A DNA stretch of 64,000 nucleotides from CBDCYN01 sp965224205 (GCA_965224205.1 CBDCYN010000020.1:1-64000); one strand, 5' to 3'; shown: positions 36,985-45,930, counted from the first letter of the stretch. Made by a program: numbers and translations. The notes: a model not told the origin generated them from the sequence alone.

Positions 36985-37620
36985 TGCAGTTCTCCTTGAA
37001 TGGGGTTGTTTATACCTTCCTCGGGTGAGTTTGTCTGATCGGTAGAATAGGCTGACGTTAGCGGTTTGATTTTACTACGAAGTCACTGGACACAGGAGGC
37101 ATGGATGCTTCAGATCACATTGACGGACGATGCGGTGGCGGCGTTGGATCGGGGGCGTTTTAGCGATCCAGATCCGCGGGTGCGGCGGAAGTTGCAGGTG
37201 GTTTGGCTCAAGAGCCATGGGTTGGCACATCGGCAGATCGCGGCCTTGGCAGGGGTCAGCAGCCGGACGGTGCAGCGTTATTTGAATACGTACCTCGACG
37301 GTGGGATCGAGGCGTTGAGGCAAAACGGCTACCGGGGTCAGCCCAGTCAATTGAACGCGCACGGCCCGAAGGTCAAGGCGTCTTTGGAACAACACCCGCC
37401 GTCGACGATCCACGAGGCGAGCCATCAGATCACGCAACTCACCGGTCTGCGTCGCGGCCCGACGCAAGTGCGAGCTTTTTTGAAACGGCTGGGTCTGCGT
37501 CGTCGCAAGCTCGGGGGTGTGCCGGGCAAGCTTGATCAGGCCAAGCATCAACAGCAGCGTGAATTCCTTGAACAGACCCTCGATCCGGCTTTGGACGAAG
37601 CCGAACGGGGTGATCTGTAT

Positions 37621-38877
37621 TAGTTAAGACTTCATCTGACGCTTCCGTTAATCTTTGTTTCTCACAGAAGGAGACCGTCAGATGACCACCGACCAGAAGA
37701 TCATTGCCAACAAAGTGGGGTTGCTCAAGCTGGCCCAGGCGCTGGGCAGCGTGTCGCAGGCGTGCAAGGTGATGGGGTATTCCCGGGATAGCTTCTACCG
37801 GTTCAAGCAGCTCTACGACCAGGGCGGGGAGTTGGCCCTTCAAGAGATCAGCCGCAAGAAGCCGATCCTGGCCAACCGCGTCGACCCCGAGATCGAGCAA
37901 GCCGTGGTCGCGTTCGCGATCGAGCAGCCCGCTTACGGGCAGGTGCGGGTGTCGAACGAACTCAAGAAGCAAGGCAAGCTCATCTCACCGGGCGGGGTGC
38001 GAAGCGTGTGGCTGCGGCATGATCTTGAGACGTTCAAGAAGCGACTCAAGGCACTCGAAGCCAAGATGGCTCAGGACCCCGACCACACCGTGCTGACCGA
38101 AGCCCAGGTCGTGGCGTTGGAAAAAGCCAAGCAAGACAAGCAGGCCCACGGTGAAATTGAAACCGAACACCCCGGCTACCTCGGGGCTCAAGACACGTAT
38201 TACGTGGGCACGATCAAGGGCGTGGGCCGGATCTATCAGCAGACGTTTATCGATACGTATACGCGGGTGGCGCACGCAAAGCTCTATGATCGCAAGAACG
38301 CCCTCGTGGCCGCGGATCTGCTCAACGACCGGGTGATCCCGTGGTACGAACAGCACGACGTGGACCTGCTACGCATCCTCACCGACCGCGGCACGGAGTA
38401 CTGCGGGAATCGTGAGCACCACGAATATCAGCTGTACCTGGCGATCGAGGACATCGATCACACCAAGACCAAAGCCCGAAGCCCGCAGACCAACGGGATC
38501 TGCGAACGGCTGCACAAGACGATGCAGGACGAGTTTTATAGCATCGCGTTCCGCAAGAAGATCTACACGAGCCTCGAAGAACTCCAAGCCGACTTGGATG
38601 CGTGGCTGGTGACGTACAATGAACAGCGACCCCACAGCGGCCGCTACTGTTACGGCAAGACCCCGATGGCGACGTTCAAGGATTCGATCCCGTTAGCCCA
38701 CGCCAAGCGGCTCGATGGCTCTTCTCTAGAAGGGGTTCGGGTGAGCGAAGCGAACGAGAGCCGAGCCGAGGATCTGGGCGTCACCCAAGGCGCGATCGAG
38801 GCGCGGACGAAAGACACTCGAAGCGGCAGTCTTGCTGTTGCCAGATAACTCTCGCGTGTCAGATGAAGTGGTGGCTA
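37621..38877 (+). mobile_element. IS481-family insertion sequence
   Basis: Terminal inverted repeats share TAG and ACTTCATCTGAC: left TAGTTAAGACTTCATCTGAC from 37621, right the complement ending GTGGCTA at 38877. One intact transposase gene. Inserted in the IS630 transposase gene. No clear target duplication. Confidence 0.8.
37682..38848 (+). CDS. IS481-family transposase
   Basis: 388 residues. An N-terminal helix-turn-helix (LGSVSQACKVMGYSRDSFYRF) is followed by the integrase core with catalytic residues in GYLGAQDTYYVG (D), ILTDRGTEYCG (D) and SPQTNGICERLHKT (E). The usual end is near GKTPMATFKDS; about 45 more residues follow here, rich in Arg, Glu and Ser, which may be a read-on into element DNA. 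AAGGAG lies 8 nt before the ATG at 37682. Confidence 0.92.
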   Translation: MTTDQKIIANKVGLLKLAQALGSVSQACKVMGYSRDSFYRFKQLYDQGGELALQEISRKKPILANRVDPEIEQAVVAFAIEQPAYGQVRVSNELKKQGKLISPGGVRSVWLRHDLETFKKRLKALEAKMAQDPDHTVLTEAQVVALEKAKQDKQAHGEIETEHPGYLGAQDTYYVGTIKGVGRIYQQTFIDTYTRVAHAKLYDRKNALVAADLLNDRVIPWYEQHDVDLLRILTDRGTEYCGNREHHEYQLYLAIEDIDHTKTKARSPQTNGICERLHKTMQDEFYSIAFRKKIYTSLEELQADLDAWLVTYNEQRPHSGRYCYGKTPMATFKDSIPLAHAKRLDGSSLEGVRVSEANESRAEDLGVTQGAIEARTKDTRSGSLAVAR

Positions 38878-39433
38878 GTACAGGTGATCGCAGGTTTTTT
38901 TTGTAGACGCCTGCCACTTCGTCCATGGCGCGTTTCTGTGCTACGTGTGGTGCGTGGTGAGGCTGTTCATCCGCACGCCCACCGGCCGCCGCCGGCTGAA
39001 CGTGTTGGGGGCGTTGGATTTCGTGACCCGAGAGTTGGTGACCGTCACGAACACGACGTACATCACGGCCCAAACGGTCTGCGAATTACTCGAGACGCTC
39101 GCGGGGCGTTACCCCGGCCAAGCGATCACCCTGGTGCTGGACAACGCGCGGTATCAACGCTGCCGGTTGGTCCAAGATCGGGCCGTGGGGTTGGGCATCG
39201 AGTTGATGTTCCTGCCGTCCTACTCGCCGCACCTGAACCTGATCGAACGGATCTGGGGCCTGCTCAAGAAACGCTGCCTCAACGGCCGGTACTACGAAAC
39301 GTTCGATCGATTTCAGCAAGCCATCCACGACGGCATCGCCAAGCTGGCCACCGACGACAAACCCAACGTCCAAACCCTCATCACCCGCAACTTCCAACAC
39401 TTCAACAATCGGACAATCTTAGCCGCGTGAGGT

Positions 39434-39583
39434 ATATACCGCTACAAACAGACCAAGCTCGATATCGTGGATTGCTTCCTCGCCGCACAAGCCGCCGCTG
39501 AAGGCGATGCGGTGGCCACGTTCGACAAAGGATTTGATAACTTCGACGACGTACAGCTTTGGGACCACAAAGGTCGAAAATAG
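39434..39583 (+). pseudogene. C-terminal fragment of a VapC-like PIN toxin
   Basis: About 49 codons ending at TAG 39581-39583, reading YKQTKLDIVDCFLAAQA and GDAVATFDKGFDNFDDV. The LDIVDCxLA and ATFDKxF blocks are the last two conserved acidic motifs of VapC-type PIN ribonucleases. The first half of the gene is missing, presumably removed by the IS630 insertion whose right end it touches. No antitoxin gene is seen. Confidence 0.6.
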
Positions 39584-39754
39584 CCGTCGGATAGCCGCCG
39601 GGCAGGCCCGACATCTTGCCGGGCATTTTGCTCAGTCGCTGGTGATTGTATCCGGTATCCTGTGGCCCACCGTATTATAGTACTTGGCATAATGCCGAAC
39701 TTACTCGACGTAAAGAATGCGGGCGGTCGAAGGTCTGTTATGCGGCAATAAACT

Positions 39755-40459
39755 TCAAGCGATGCGGCGACGTATCGCCATACTTAATGCTCCGAGGCCA
39801 AGCATCCCCAGCGTCGTGGTCACTGGCTCGGGGATTCCGTTGCCCCCGGGAGGAATGATTGGAGGATCATTATTCACAAAACTCTCACTGCCGCCGCTGG
39901 TAAAGCCTTGAACGTGGATCCCGATGCGGAGATCGCCATTATTCAAATCTTCAATCGTGTCACTTAACGTCTGACCAGCCTGTAGATCGAATAACAGCCC
40001 AAGCGTCTCACCTGGGTTGATACCATTGGGCTGCGTTGGTGGGAGTGGAGTAGCAGTAAAATCTGAGGTTGCTACAAATGGCGGTAATGCCTGATTCGCA
40101 GCAGGAAGATTGCCCGGGCTTCCACCTTGCTGATATTCAACATCGGGCGGATTGTCGAAAATCGTCGGGGCACCGAGCAGCGTGCCGTCATCAAAGTAAA
40201 TCTGAGTAATCGAGGATGCATCAGGGCCGATGTTGTCAAAAGTAAACAGAACCTGTGTGTCCGCTAGATTCATCCCCCCTAGGGAGTCGGTCACGGTCAC
40301 GGTCATCTGAGCTTCACCGATCGCAGCGTCCCCCGCTAAGTTGCTTGAGATATTCGTAAAGCCCAATGTCAGCGCCGCCCACACTGGGGATCCAACCATC
40401 AGAATGGGCACTGTTATAATACTAGAAATAAACGATTTTTTTAGAAATGAGCAAAACAT
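39755..40459 (-). CDS. PEP-CTERM surface protein
   Basis: 234 residues. Signal peptide ISSIITVPILMVGSPVWA, a beta-rich body of about 180 residues with Gly/Asn/Thr-rich loops (FTFDNIGPDASSITQIYFDDG), and the sorting signal GIPEPVTTTLGMLGLGALSMAIRRR. The body resembles other PEP-CTERM proteins with a DUF-like cohesin-type fold but no named domain. GGAGG is 10 nt before the ATG. The gene is AT-richer than the core of the window and sits between IS remnants, so it may be recently acquired. Exosortase is not encoded in this window. Confidence 0.82.
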   Translation of the reverse strand: MFCSFLKKSFISSIITVPILMVGSPVWAALTLGFTNISSNLAGDAAIGEAQMTVTVTDSLGGMNLADTQVLFTFDNIGPDASSITQIYFDDGTLLGAPTIFDNPPDVEYQQGGSPGNLPAANQALPPFVATSDFTATPLPPTQPNGINPGETLGLLFDLQAGQTLSDTIEDLNNGDLRIGIHVQGFTSGGSESFVNNDPPIIPPGGNGIPEPVTTTLGMLGLGALSMAIRRRIA

Positions 40460-40882
40460 CTTGTTGAAACCTCCAAAAAATGGTTCATCTTCCCGGACAC
40501 GTCTTCAATTCTTAACAGCACGAACAATCTGGTTGCCAACGGACTAATTGATTACAGAACTGGTGTGCGACGTTCTATTTAATCACCCATCGTTCTATCT
40601 GGTTCATTTCAACTCTTTACTTATTCGTTGCTATGACCTCAAAAAAGGCAAAAATAGCTACTTTTGCTGAAAATTAATGCACTTTCAGCGGCTACTGTCA
40701 CCACTCATTCGTTTAAAATATTTTTTTCGATTCCCGTCCGACTTAAAAAAGGGAAAGTTATCCGCTCCCCACAAATTCTTTCTCATCTACCTTCCTACAC
40801 TATTTACTATGATGATAAAATCACTTCTCGGTTGCAATACCTTTATGACTAAAATCTCAGAAAAAAATGAAATAGTAAATTA
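40460..40882. other. AT-rich intergenic stretch
   Basis: Markedly AT-rich compared with the rest of the window, especially 40560-40880. No supported gene. Probably foreign DNA or a degraded segment beside the IS256 remnant. Confidence 0.5.
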
Positions 40883-41077
40883 GGCAACGGCTCAAGGAAG
40901 ACGTGTTCGGCGATGGTGTACAAGCTGGTGCAGTCGGCTGAGAAGCGCTGGCGAAAGCTCAACGACCACGACCGGATCAGTGATGTAATCGCTCGGGTGC
41001 CACCGGCTGCTGGTCAGCCAGTGCTTAGAGCATATCCCGAAATGGTGTACGACGCCCCCAGCGAGCCGCGACCGTGA
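40883..41077 (+). pseudogene. C-terminal remnant of a second IS256-family transposase
   Basis: 65 codons ending TGA at 41075. The block GNGSRKTCSAMVYKLVQSAEKRWRKLNDH matches the C-terminal end of mutator-type transposases (LAQSAxKRWRRLxG), followed by DVIARV. It is not a copy of the intact element at 35758, whose C-terminus differs. The upstream part is missing. Confidence 0.6.
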
Positions 41078-41334
41078 GGTAGCGGGTTTCTCGGAATACC
41101 CCGACCACTTGACGTCGTATAATAGGACACACACTCACCACACTGGCGTGCAAGCCGCCTGTAGCACACCATAGGTGGTATTGCAGCCCTGCCGATCAAC
41201 CTCACACCCCGGGTGCCTGGAGCTAAGCGGAGCGTGCCCCAGCCGATTGGCCCTCGGTCCTGGGGCATGGCCGTTTTCGACGACCTAGCCCCAGCCACCC
41301 CGCCGTTCAATAAAGGGTTAGATAAGTTGTTCAC

Positions 41335-41356
41335 GTCCGGGCAGGCCCGGACCTAC
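41335..41356. repeat. GTCCGGGC palindrome, copy 1
   Basis: GTCCGGGCAGGCCCGGAC followed by CTAC, the same unit as in the pair at 45851-45930. It overlaps the stop codon of the DUF4265 gene. Confidence 0.7.
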
Positions 41357-41742
41357 ACCGCTTTGGTCGGATCCCATGTCGAGTCCGGTGGTAACAAGAT
41401 GCTAAGGCATCCTCCGAAGTCTCGTACCCACAGCCCTCCTTCGCGGTCCACGCGCGAAAGAACTTGTGCTAGTTGCTTCGACTCTAGGTACTCAACAGAA
41501 ATGATGGAGTCGAACCGACGCCAACCACCTCGCTTCTTTACCACCCGTAATTCGTATACATTGTCCGATGCGATTTCTAGCTTAACCACATCCATATAAC
41601 CCAGCGATTCTGCTTCAAAAACCGACGGAATTTCTATAACACGATAAAAATCGTCACCTATTGGCTCAACTTCAAATCCTTGGATTGTCAACCCTTCTTC
41701 GGGAATTCTAAGGTCAAGCGTGATAGTGCGACTCGTTGACAT
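41353..41742 (-). CDS. DUF4265-family protein
   Basis: 129 residues. The sequence FEVEPIGDDFYRVIEIPSVFEAESLGYMDVVKLEI with the following VYELRVVKKRGGWRRF matches the DUF4265 pattern. The function of the family is not known. The gene is AT-richer than the T6SS genes and lies 260 bp downstream of the cyclase-like gene on the same strand, so it could be a cognate partner (for example an immunity protein), but there is no direct evidence. ATG at 41742 without a clear ribosome binding site. Confidence 0.65.
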   Translation of the reverse strand: MSTSRTITLDLRIPEEGLTIQGFEVEPIGDDFYRVIEIPSVFEAESLGYMDVVKLEIASDNVYELRVVKKRGGWRRFDSIISVEYLESKQLAQVLSRVDREGGLWVRDFGGCLSILLPPDSTWDPTKAV

Positions 41743-42001
41743 GATGTATGGATCGATATGGTTATCCGGTGCTTGTCATCATACTAAATATTATACCATC
41801 AACGACAGACTGCCCTAAAACGACTTTTCGAGGTCCGATACTCGAGGCTAATGTTTCATTCGATACGTTTATCCACTCACTGCCCCGCAGGGCAAGACTC
41901 ATCCTGCCTGCACAGTGTCGACCATTTCGCACTGGCTGACAAACAGCTAGTGGCACCCAGCGAAGATGCTCTTGACGTTGAAAATTCTCTGTTAGGAACG
42001 G

Positions 42002-42829
42002 TCACGCCCCCGCGCCTTCGAGGACCCGGAATAACTCGCGGCGTTGTTCCGGGGTTAGGCCATCGTCCGGGGGTTGGGGCGGCTGGTCTTGGGCGGCGGG
42101 TGTGGCGGGGGTGATGACGCGGCGTTGGAGCTTGTCGTACCACAGCCGGGTCTGGCGGGCGTTCTTGAGGGTGAACTCCTCACCGTGGGGGCCGAAGACG
42201 TCGATCCGCTCGTCGGCGTGGTCGGCGTATTGGGCCTCGGCGCCGTGCTGGACCATGGACACGCCGATGCGGCGGTTGACGTAATCTTGGACCATGCTCA
42301 GCTTCGGGCCACGCATGTGCGGCTGGCCGTGCAGCTCTTCGACCAGGGCGATGTTGCGCCGCTCTTGGCCGGCGGGGATGATGTCCTTGAGGTCGTAGTC
42401 GCCGTGGATCCACTGGCCGCGGAACATCAGGCAGCCGTAGTGGCGGGACTTTTCATTCAAGTCGACGGTGTAAGCGCCCTTCTTGGCGTTGAGGGCTTTG
42501 GCTTCTTCGAGGCCCTGGTCCACCGGGCGGGCTTTGTGGCTGGGCTGGACGCCGCAGTCGACGAGGAACCGTTGCCAGCACTCGACCGCCCGCTGACGCT
42601 TGGGGCGGGTGAAGGCTTGAAGGTGAAGGGTCGGGACTACGACGAGGCCGGCGAGCTGCCTGCCGTTGGTGTCGAGGATCGCGGTCTTGGGCTTGCAATC
42701 GATCCGCTTGGGGGTGTACCCCGATCGGCCGATGTAACGCAGCGACCGTTGGTTGATCCGACGCACGAGCACCCACGAGTTGTAGGTCCTAGCGACGTCG
42801 CGGAAGATGGTGGCGTCACCCAAGCGCAC
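42002..42829 (-). CDS. Putative ExoY/edema-factor-like nucleotidyl cyclase
   Basis: 275 residues, start GTG at 42829 (GGAAG 9 nt upstream). Several blocks match the active site of class II adenylate cyclase toxins (EF, CyaA, ExoY) in order. RRINQRSLRYIGRSGYTPK-RIDCKPKTA has K41, K46 and K48 at the spacing of EF K346, H351, K353; I recall that ExoY also has Lys in the middle position. WIHGDYDLKDI has D144 and D146 at the place of the metal-binding DYDLF. SMVQHGAEAQY with H195 matches VVNHGTEQDN, followed by IDVFGPHGEEFTLKN. The Asn of HGTEQDN is Tyr201, and the helical region between blocks is shorter than in known toxins. No signal peptide. The gene follows clpV of the T6SS on the same strand. 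Homology is argued by motif only. Confidence 0.5.
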   Translation of the reverse strand: MRLGDATIFRDVARTYNSWVLVRRINQRSLRYIGRSGYTPKRIDCKPKTAILDTNGRQLAGLVVVPTLHLQAFTRPKRQRAVECWQRFLVDCGVQPSHKARPVDQGLEEAKALNAKKGAYTVDLNEKSRHYGCLMFRGQWIHGDYDLKDIIPAGQERRNIALVEELHGQPHMRGPKLSMVQDYVNRRIGVSMVQHGAEAQYADHADERIDVFGPHGEEFTLKNARQTRLWYDKLQRRVITPATPAAQDQPPQPPDDGLTPEQRRELFRVLEGAGA

Positions 42830-43016
42830 GGTGTAAGGCTTCCTTGATTACAGACTAGCTCTGCGGCGAGCTGCTTCGCTCTCTGTCTATATGTAGATAC
42901 GCGTAAAAAACAGCGATTATGCGCCGCGAAACGAAAAAAATGCATCCGGATCGATGAAAAATCGATCAAAACATCGCAAGATGTGAAATCATCCTAAAAT
43001 CTTCTACTATATGAAG

Positions 43017-45800
43017 TTATTGAAAATTATAGGTGAAATCGCTACCGTCAATACCGATATGGACTTTCTGAATTGTTTGGCCCTCAACGAGGGTTGTCAA
43101 GTATTGACGGCTGATTTGGGGCAATAAAGTGTGGGTGAGGATGGCGTCGACCGTGCGGGCGCCGCTTTCGAGCTCGGTGCAGCGTTCGGCGATCAGGTCG
43201 ACCACAGCGTCGTCGTAAGTGAATGGTATTTCGTGGTTAGCAGCCATGCGACGCTCGATCCGCCCCAGCTGGAGGCGCGTGATCTGCTTGAGCATGTCGT
43301 CGCTGATCGGGTAGTACGGGATCACGACTAGCCGACCCAATAGTGCCGCCGGGAACACTTTTAACAACGGTTCCCGTAAAGCTTTAGCGATTCCTTCGGG
43401 ATCGGGCATCAGCTCCGGGTCCTTGCACATGTTCATGATCAGGTCGCTGCCGACGTTGCTGGTGAGCAAGATGATCGTGTTCTTAAAGTCGATCATGCGC
43501 CCTTCGCCGTCTTCCATCATCCCCTTGTCGAAGACCTGGAAGAAGATCTCGTGCACGTCTTTATGGGCTTTTTCAACCTCGTCGAGCAGGACTACGCTAT
43601 ACGGCCGGCGCCGTACCGCCTCGGTAAGCACCCCGCCTTCGCCGTAGCCGACATAGCCGGGAGGGGCGCCTTTAAGTGTTGATACCGTATGAGCTTCCTG
43701 AAACTCACTCATGTTGATGGTGATCACGTTCTGCTCTCCGCCGTATAGCGCTTCGGCCAGGGTCAGCGCTGTCTCGGTTTTCCCCACCCCGCTGGGCCCG
43801 GCCAACAGGAACACCCCGATCGGCCGGTTCGGGTTATCCAAGCTGGCCCGAGAAGTTTGGATCCGCTTAGCGATCGCGTCCAATGCGTGACGCTGCCCGA
43901 TCACCCGCTTCTCGAGCGTGTCCGCCAGTTGCAGAATCGCGTCGATCTCGTTCTTGACCATCCGCCCTACCGGGATACCGGTCCAGTCCGCCACGACCGA
44001 CGCGACCGCCTGCGAATCAACACTGGGCAAAATCAGCGGCGTTTCACCCTGAAACTCTTCAAGCACCTTGAGCCGAGCTTTGAGCGTGGTCAACAACTCC
44101 TGACGTTGTTCGTCGGTCAGTTCCTCAGCCTTGTTTGCACCATTCTCATCCCCCCCCGTCTCTGGTCCACGCTCGACCGATACGCTCTTAGCCACCTCTC
44201 CCGCCGCTTGTTCGAGATCGCTATCCGTGCCCTCGATCGTCCCCTCCGGTTGCCCGCGCAGCTTGGCACGGATGTCTAAGATCTCTGTGACCAGATCGCG
44301 CTCTTGCGTCCAGTTCTTTTCCAGTTCTTCGAGGTGTTTGCGCTGCTCGTCGAGCTTCTCAACCACCTTCACCCGCCGCTCTTGTCGGTCCAACCCGACC
44401 TCGATCTCACGGTCGACGATCCCCAGCTCGGTCTCCAACCCCTGGATCCGTTTGCGACAGTCGTCGACTTCCGGGGGCACCGCGTGCTGACTGATCGCCA
44501 CGCGCGCGCTGGCGGTATCGATCAAACTCACCGCCTTGTCGGGCAGCTGCCGGGCGGGGATATACCGGTGCGAGAGCTTCACCGCCGCTTCGAGCCCCTC
44601 ATCAAGGATCTGCACCCGGTGGTGCTTCTCAAGAGTCGACGCCAAACCCCGGATCATCAGGATCGCCTTCTCCTCGCTGGGTTCGTCGACCTGGATCACC
44701 TGGAACCGCCGCGTCAGCGCCGGGTCTTTCTCGAAATATTTTTTGTACTCCGCCCACGTCGTGGCCGCCACCGTGCGCAGCGTCCCCCGTGCCAAGGCTG
44801 GTTTGAGTAGGTTCGCCGCGTCGCCCTGCCCCGCAGCCCCGCCAGCCCCGATCAGCGTGTGCGCCTCGTCGATGAACAAAATAATCGGCTTCGCGGATGC
44901 CTGAACCTCCTCGATCACCTGACGAAGCCTGTTCTCGAACTCGCCTTTCATGCTCGCCCCCGCCTGGAGCAACCCCAGGTCCAGTGTCCGCAGCGACACC
45001 TCCGTAAGCGATGGCGGCACGTCCCCCGCGGCGATCCGCAGCGCAAACCCCTCGACCACCGCGGTCTTGCCTACGCCCGCTTCGCCGGTCAAGATCGGGT
45101 TGTTCTGTCGGCGACGCATGAGGATGTCGACGATCTGACGGATCTCCTCGTCGCGACCGACGATCGGGTCGATCTCCCCGTTGCGGGCTTTTTCGGTCAG
45201 GTCCACGGAGAACTGCGCCAACGCCTCCTGCTTGCCCATCGCTGCCGGCGCCATCGACCCGCTGGTCTCGCCCGGCGCCGCCCCCCCACCAACAGCCGAA
45301 CCGTCCCGCGCCGATAGCGTCTCCTCGACCGAGTCGGCGACGATCTTGGCGAACTTGTCGGTCAGTTCCTCGATCTTGACCTTCTCGAACTGCTGCGAGA
45401 TCCCCAGCAGCTGGCGCGCCAGCCCCGGGGTCTTGAGGATCCCCACCACCAGATGCCCGGTGCGCACCTGCGACTCGTTGTACATCAGCGTCCCGTACAC
45501 CCACCCTCGTTCGACCGCTTCTTCCAGGTGCGACGACAGGTCAGAGATCGACGTTGCCCCGCGTGGCAGGCGGTCCAGCGCCTCGGTCATGTCCGCCACC
45601 AACCGTGCCGCGTCGATCCCGAAGTACTTGATCACCCGGTGCAGGTCAGAGTCCTGGAGCTGGAGGATCTGGTGGAACCAGTGCACGAGCTCGACGTACG
45701 GGTTGCCGCGCATCTTGCAGAACACCGTGGCGCTCTCGATCGATTTGTAGCCCACACTGTTGAGCTTCCCGAACATCGCGGCTCGACTGATCTCTGCCAT
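43017..45800 (-). CDS. tssH: Type VI secretion ATPase TssH (ClpV)
   Basis: 927 residues. AAA+ unfoldase that disassembles the contracted T6SS sheath. The N-domain (LNSVGYKSIESATVFCKMRGNP to ~160) is of ClpV type. The first ATPase domain has Walker A GEAGVGKTAV and Walker B ILFIDEAHTLIGAGG; the second has GPSGVGKTETALTLAEALYGGE and VLLDEVEKAH. The middle coiled coil is present. The linker around residues 160-190 is Gly/Ala/Ser-rich. ATG at 45800 with GGAG 8 nt upstream; the GTG one codon earlier is less likely. It follows tssG after a spacer with a large inverted repeat. Confidence 0.95.
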   Translation of the reverse strand: MAEISRAAMFGKLNSVGYKSIESATVFCKMRGNPYVELVHWFHQILQLQDSDLHRVIKYFGIDAARLVADMTEALDRLPRGATSISDLSSHLEEAVERGWVYGTLMYNESQVRTGHLVVGILKTPGLARQLLGISQQFEKVKIEELTDKFAKIVADSVEETLSARDGSAVGGGAAPGETSGSMAPAAMGKQEALAQFSVDLTEKARNGEIDPIVGRDEEIRQIVDILMRRRQNNPILTGEAGVGKTAVVEGFALRIAAGDVPPSLTEVSLRTLDLGLLQAGASMKGEFENRLRQVIEEVQASAKPIILFIDEAHTLIGAGGAAGQGDAANLLKPALARGTLRTVAATTWAEYKKYFEKDPALTRRFQVIQVDEPSEEKAILMIRGLASTLEKHHRVQILDEGLEAAVKLSHRYIPARQLPDKAVSLIDTASARVAISQHAVPPEVDDCRKRIQGLETELGIVDREIEVGLDRQERRVKVVEKLDEQRKHLEELEKNWTQERDLVTEILDIRAKLRGQPEGTIEGTDSDLEQAAGEVAKSVSVERGPETGGDENGANKAEELTDEQRQELLTTLKARLKVLEEFQGETPLILPSVDSQAVASVVADWTGIPVGRMVKNEIDAILQLADTLEKRVIGQRHALDAIAKRIQTSRASLDNPNRPIGVFLLAGPSGVGKTETALTLAEALYGGEQNVITINMSEFQEAHTVSTLKGAPPGYVGYGEGGVLTEAVRRRPYSVVLLDEVEKAHKDVHEIFFQVFDKGMMEDGEGRMIDFKNTIILLTSNVGSDLIMNMCKDPELMPDPEGIAKALREPLLKVFPAALLGRLVVIPYYPISDDMLKQITRLQLGRIERRMAANHEIPFTYDDAVVDLIAERCTELESGARTVDAILTHTLLPQISRQYLTTLVEGQTIQKVHIGIDGSDFTYNFQ

Positions 45801-45850
45801 CACTGTGTCTCCGTTTCAGTTCCCTGATGAGGCCGTCCTCAGCAAAAGCT

Positions 45851-45930
45851 AGTAGGTCCGGGCCTGCCCGGACAATGCTCTTGATAACAATAGATAGGAC
45901 TAGCCGTGTCCGGGCGGGCCCGGACCTACT
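45851..45930. repeat. GTCCGGGC palindromes, inverted pair between tssG and tssH
   Basis: Left arm 45851-45873 and right arm 45908-45930 are 23-bp inverted copies with one mismatch, each itself palindromic (GTCCGGGCNNGCCCGGAC type) and ending in AGTAG/CTACT. The arrangement is like paired REP/BIME units. A third copy lies at 41335. Confidence 0.8.

Larger units (their letters stand above)
35634..37022 (-). mobile_element. IS256-family insertion sequence, apparently complete
   Basis: About 1.39 kb around one intact transposase gene. Weak terminal inverted repeats: GAGGTAGTGTGTGTCAA at left and the complement of TTGTTTATACCTTCCTC at right (about 10 of 17 match). Ends are therefore approximate and no 8-bp target duplication was found. 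Confidence 0.6.
37105..39430 (+). pseudogene. IS630 transposase interrupted by IS481
   Basis: The N-terminal half (37105-37620; ATG preceded by AGGAGG) has the helix-turn-helix HRQIAALAGVSSRTVQRYLNT and the second HTH (HQITQLTGLRRGPTQV), ending DEAERGDLY. The reading continues after the insertion at 38900 with FVDACHFVHGAFLCY, which holds the first catalytic Asp, then LVLDNARYQ (second Asp) and SPHLNLIERIW (Glu), to the stop at 39430. Thus the insertion split the gene just before its first DDE residue. About 17 bp of extra sequence after the IS481 end is unexplained. Confidence 0.85.
37056..39446 (+). mobile_element. IS630-family element split by an IS481 element
   Basis: The two halves of one IS630 transposase lie on either side of the IS481 insertion. 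Outer ends are approximate: GTTAGCGGTTT on the left resembles the complement of ATACCGCTAC on the right. The right end abuts a truncated PIN gene. Confidence 0.6.

Noticed and set aside
35788..36999. Plus-strand frame of 403 codons opposite the IS256 transposase
   Set aside because: Antisense shadow in high-GC DNA; the minus strand encodes a full transposase with all motifs.
32725..39583. Prophage or integrative element
   Set aside because: Only transposases and remnants are present; no integrase, phage structural or conjugation genes.
41078..41334. Coding frame between the IS256 remnant and the DUF4265 gene
   Set aside because: No frame on either strand shows motifs; probably degraded DNA.
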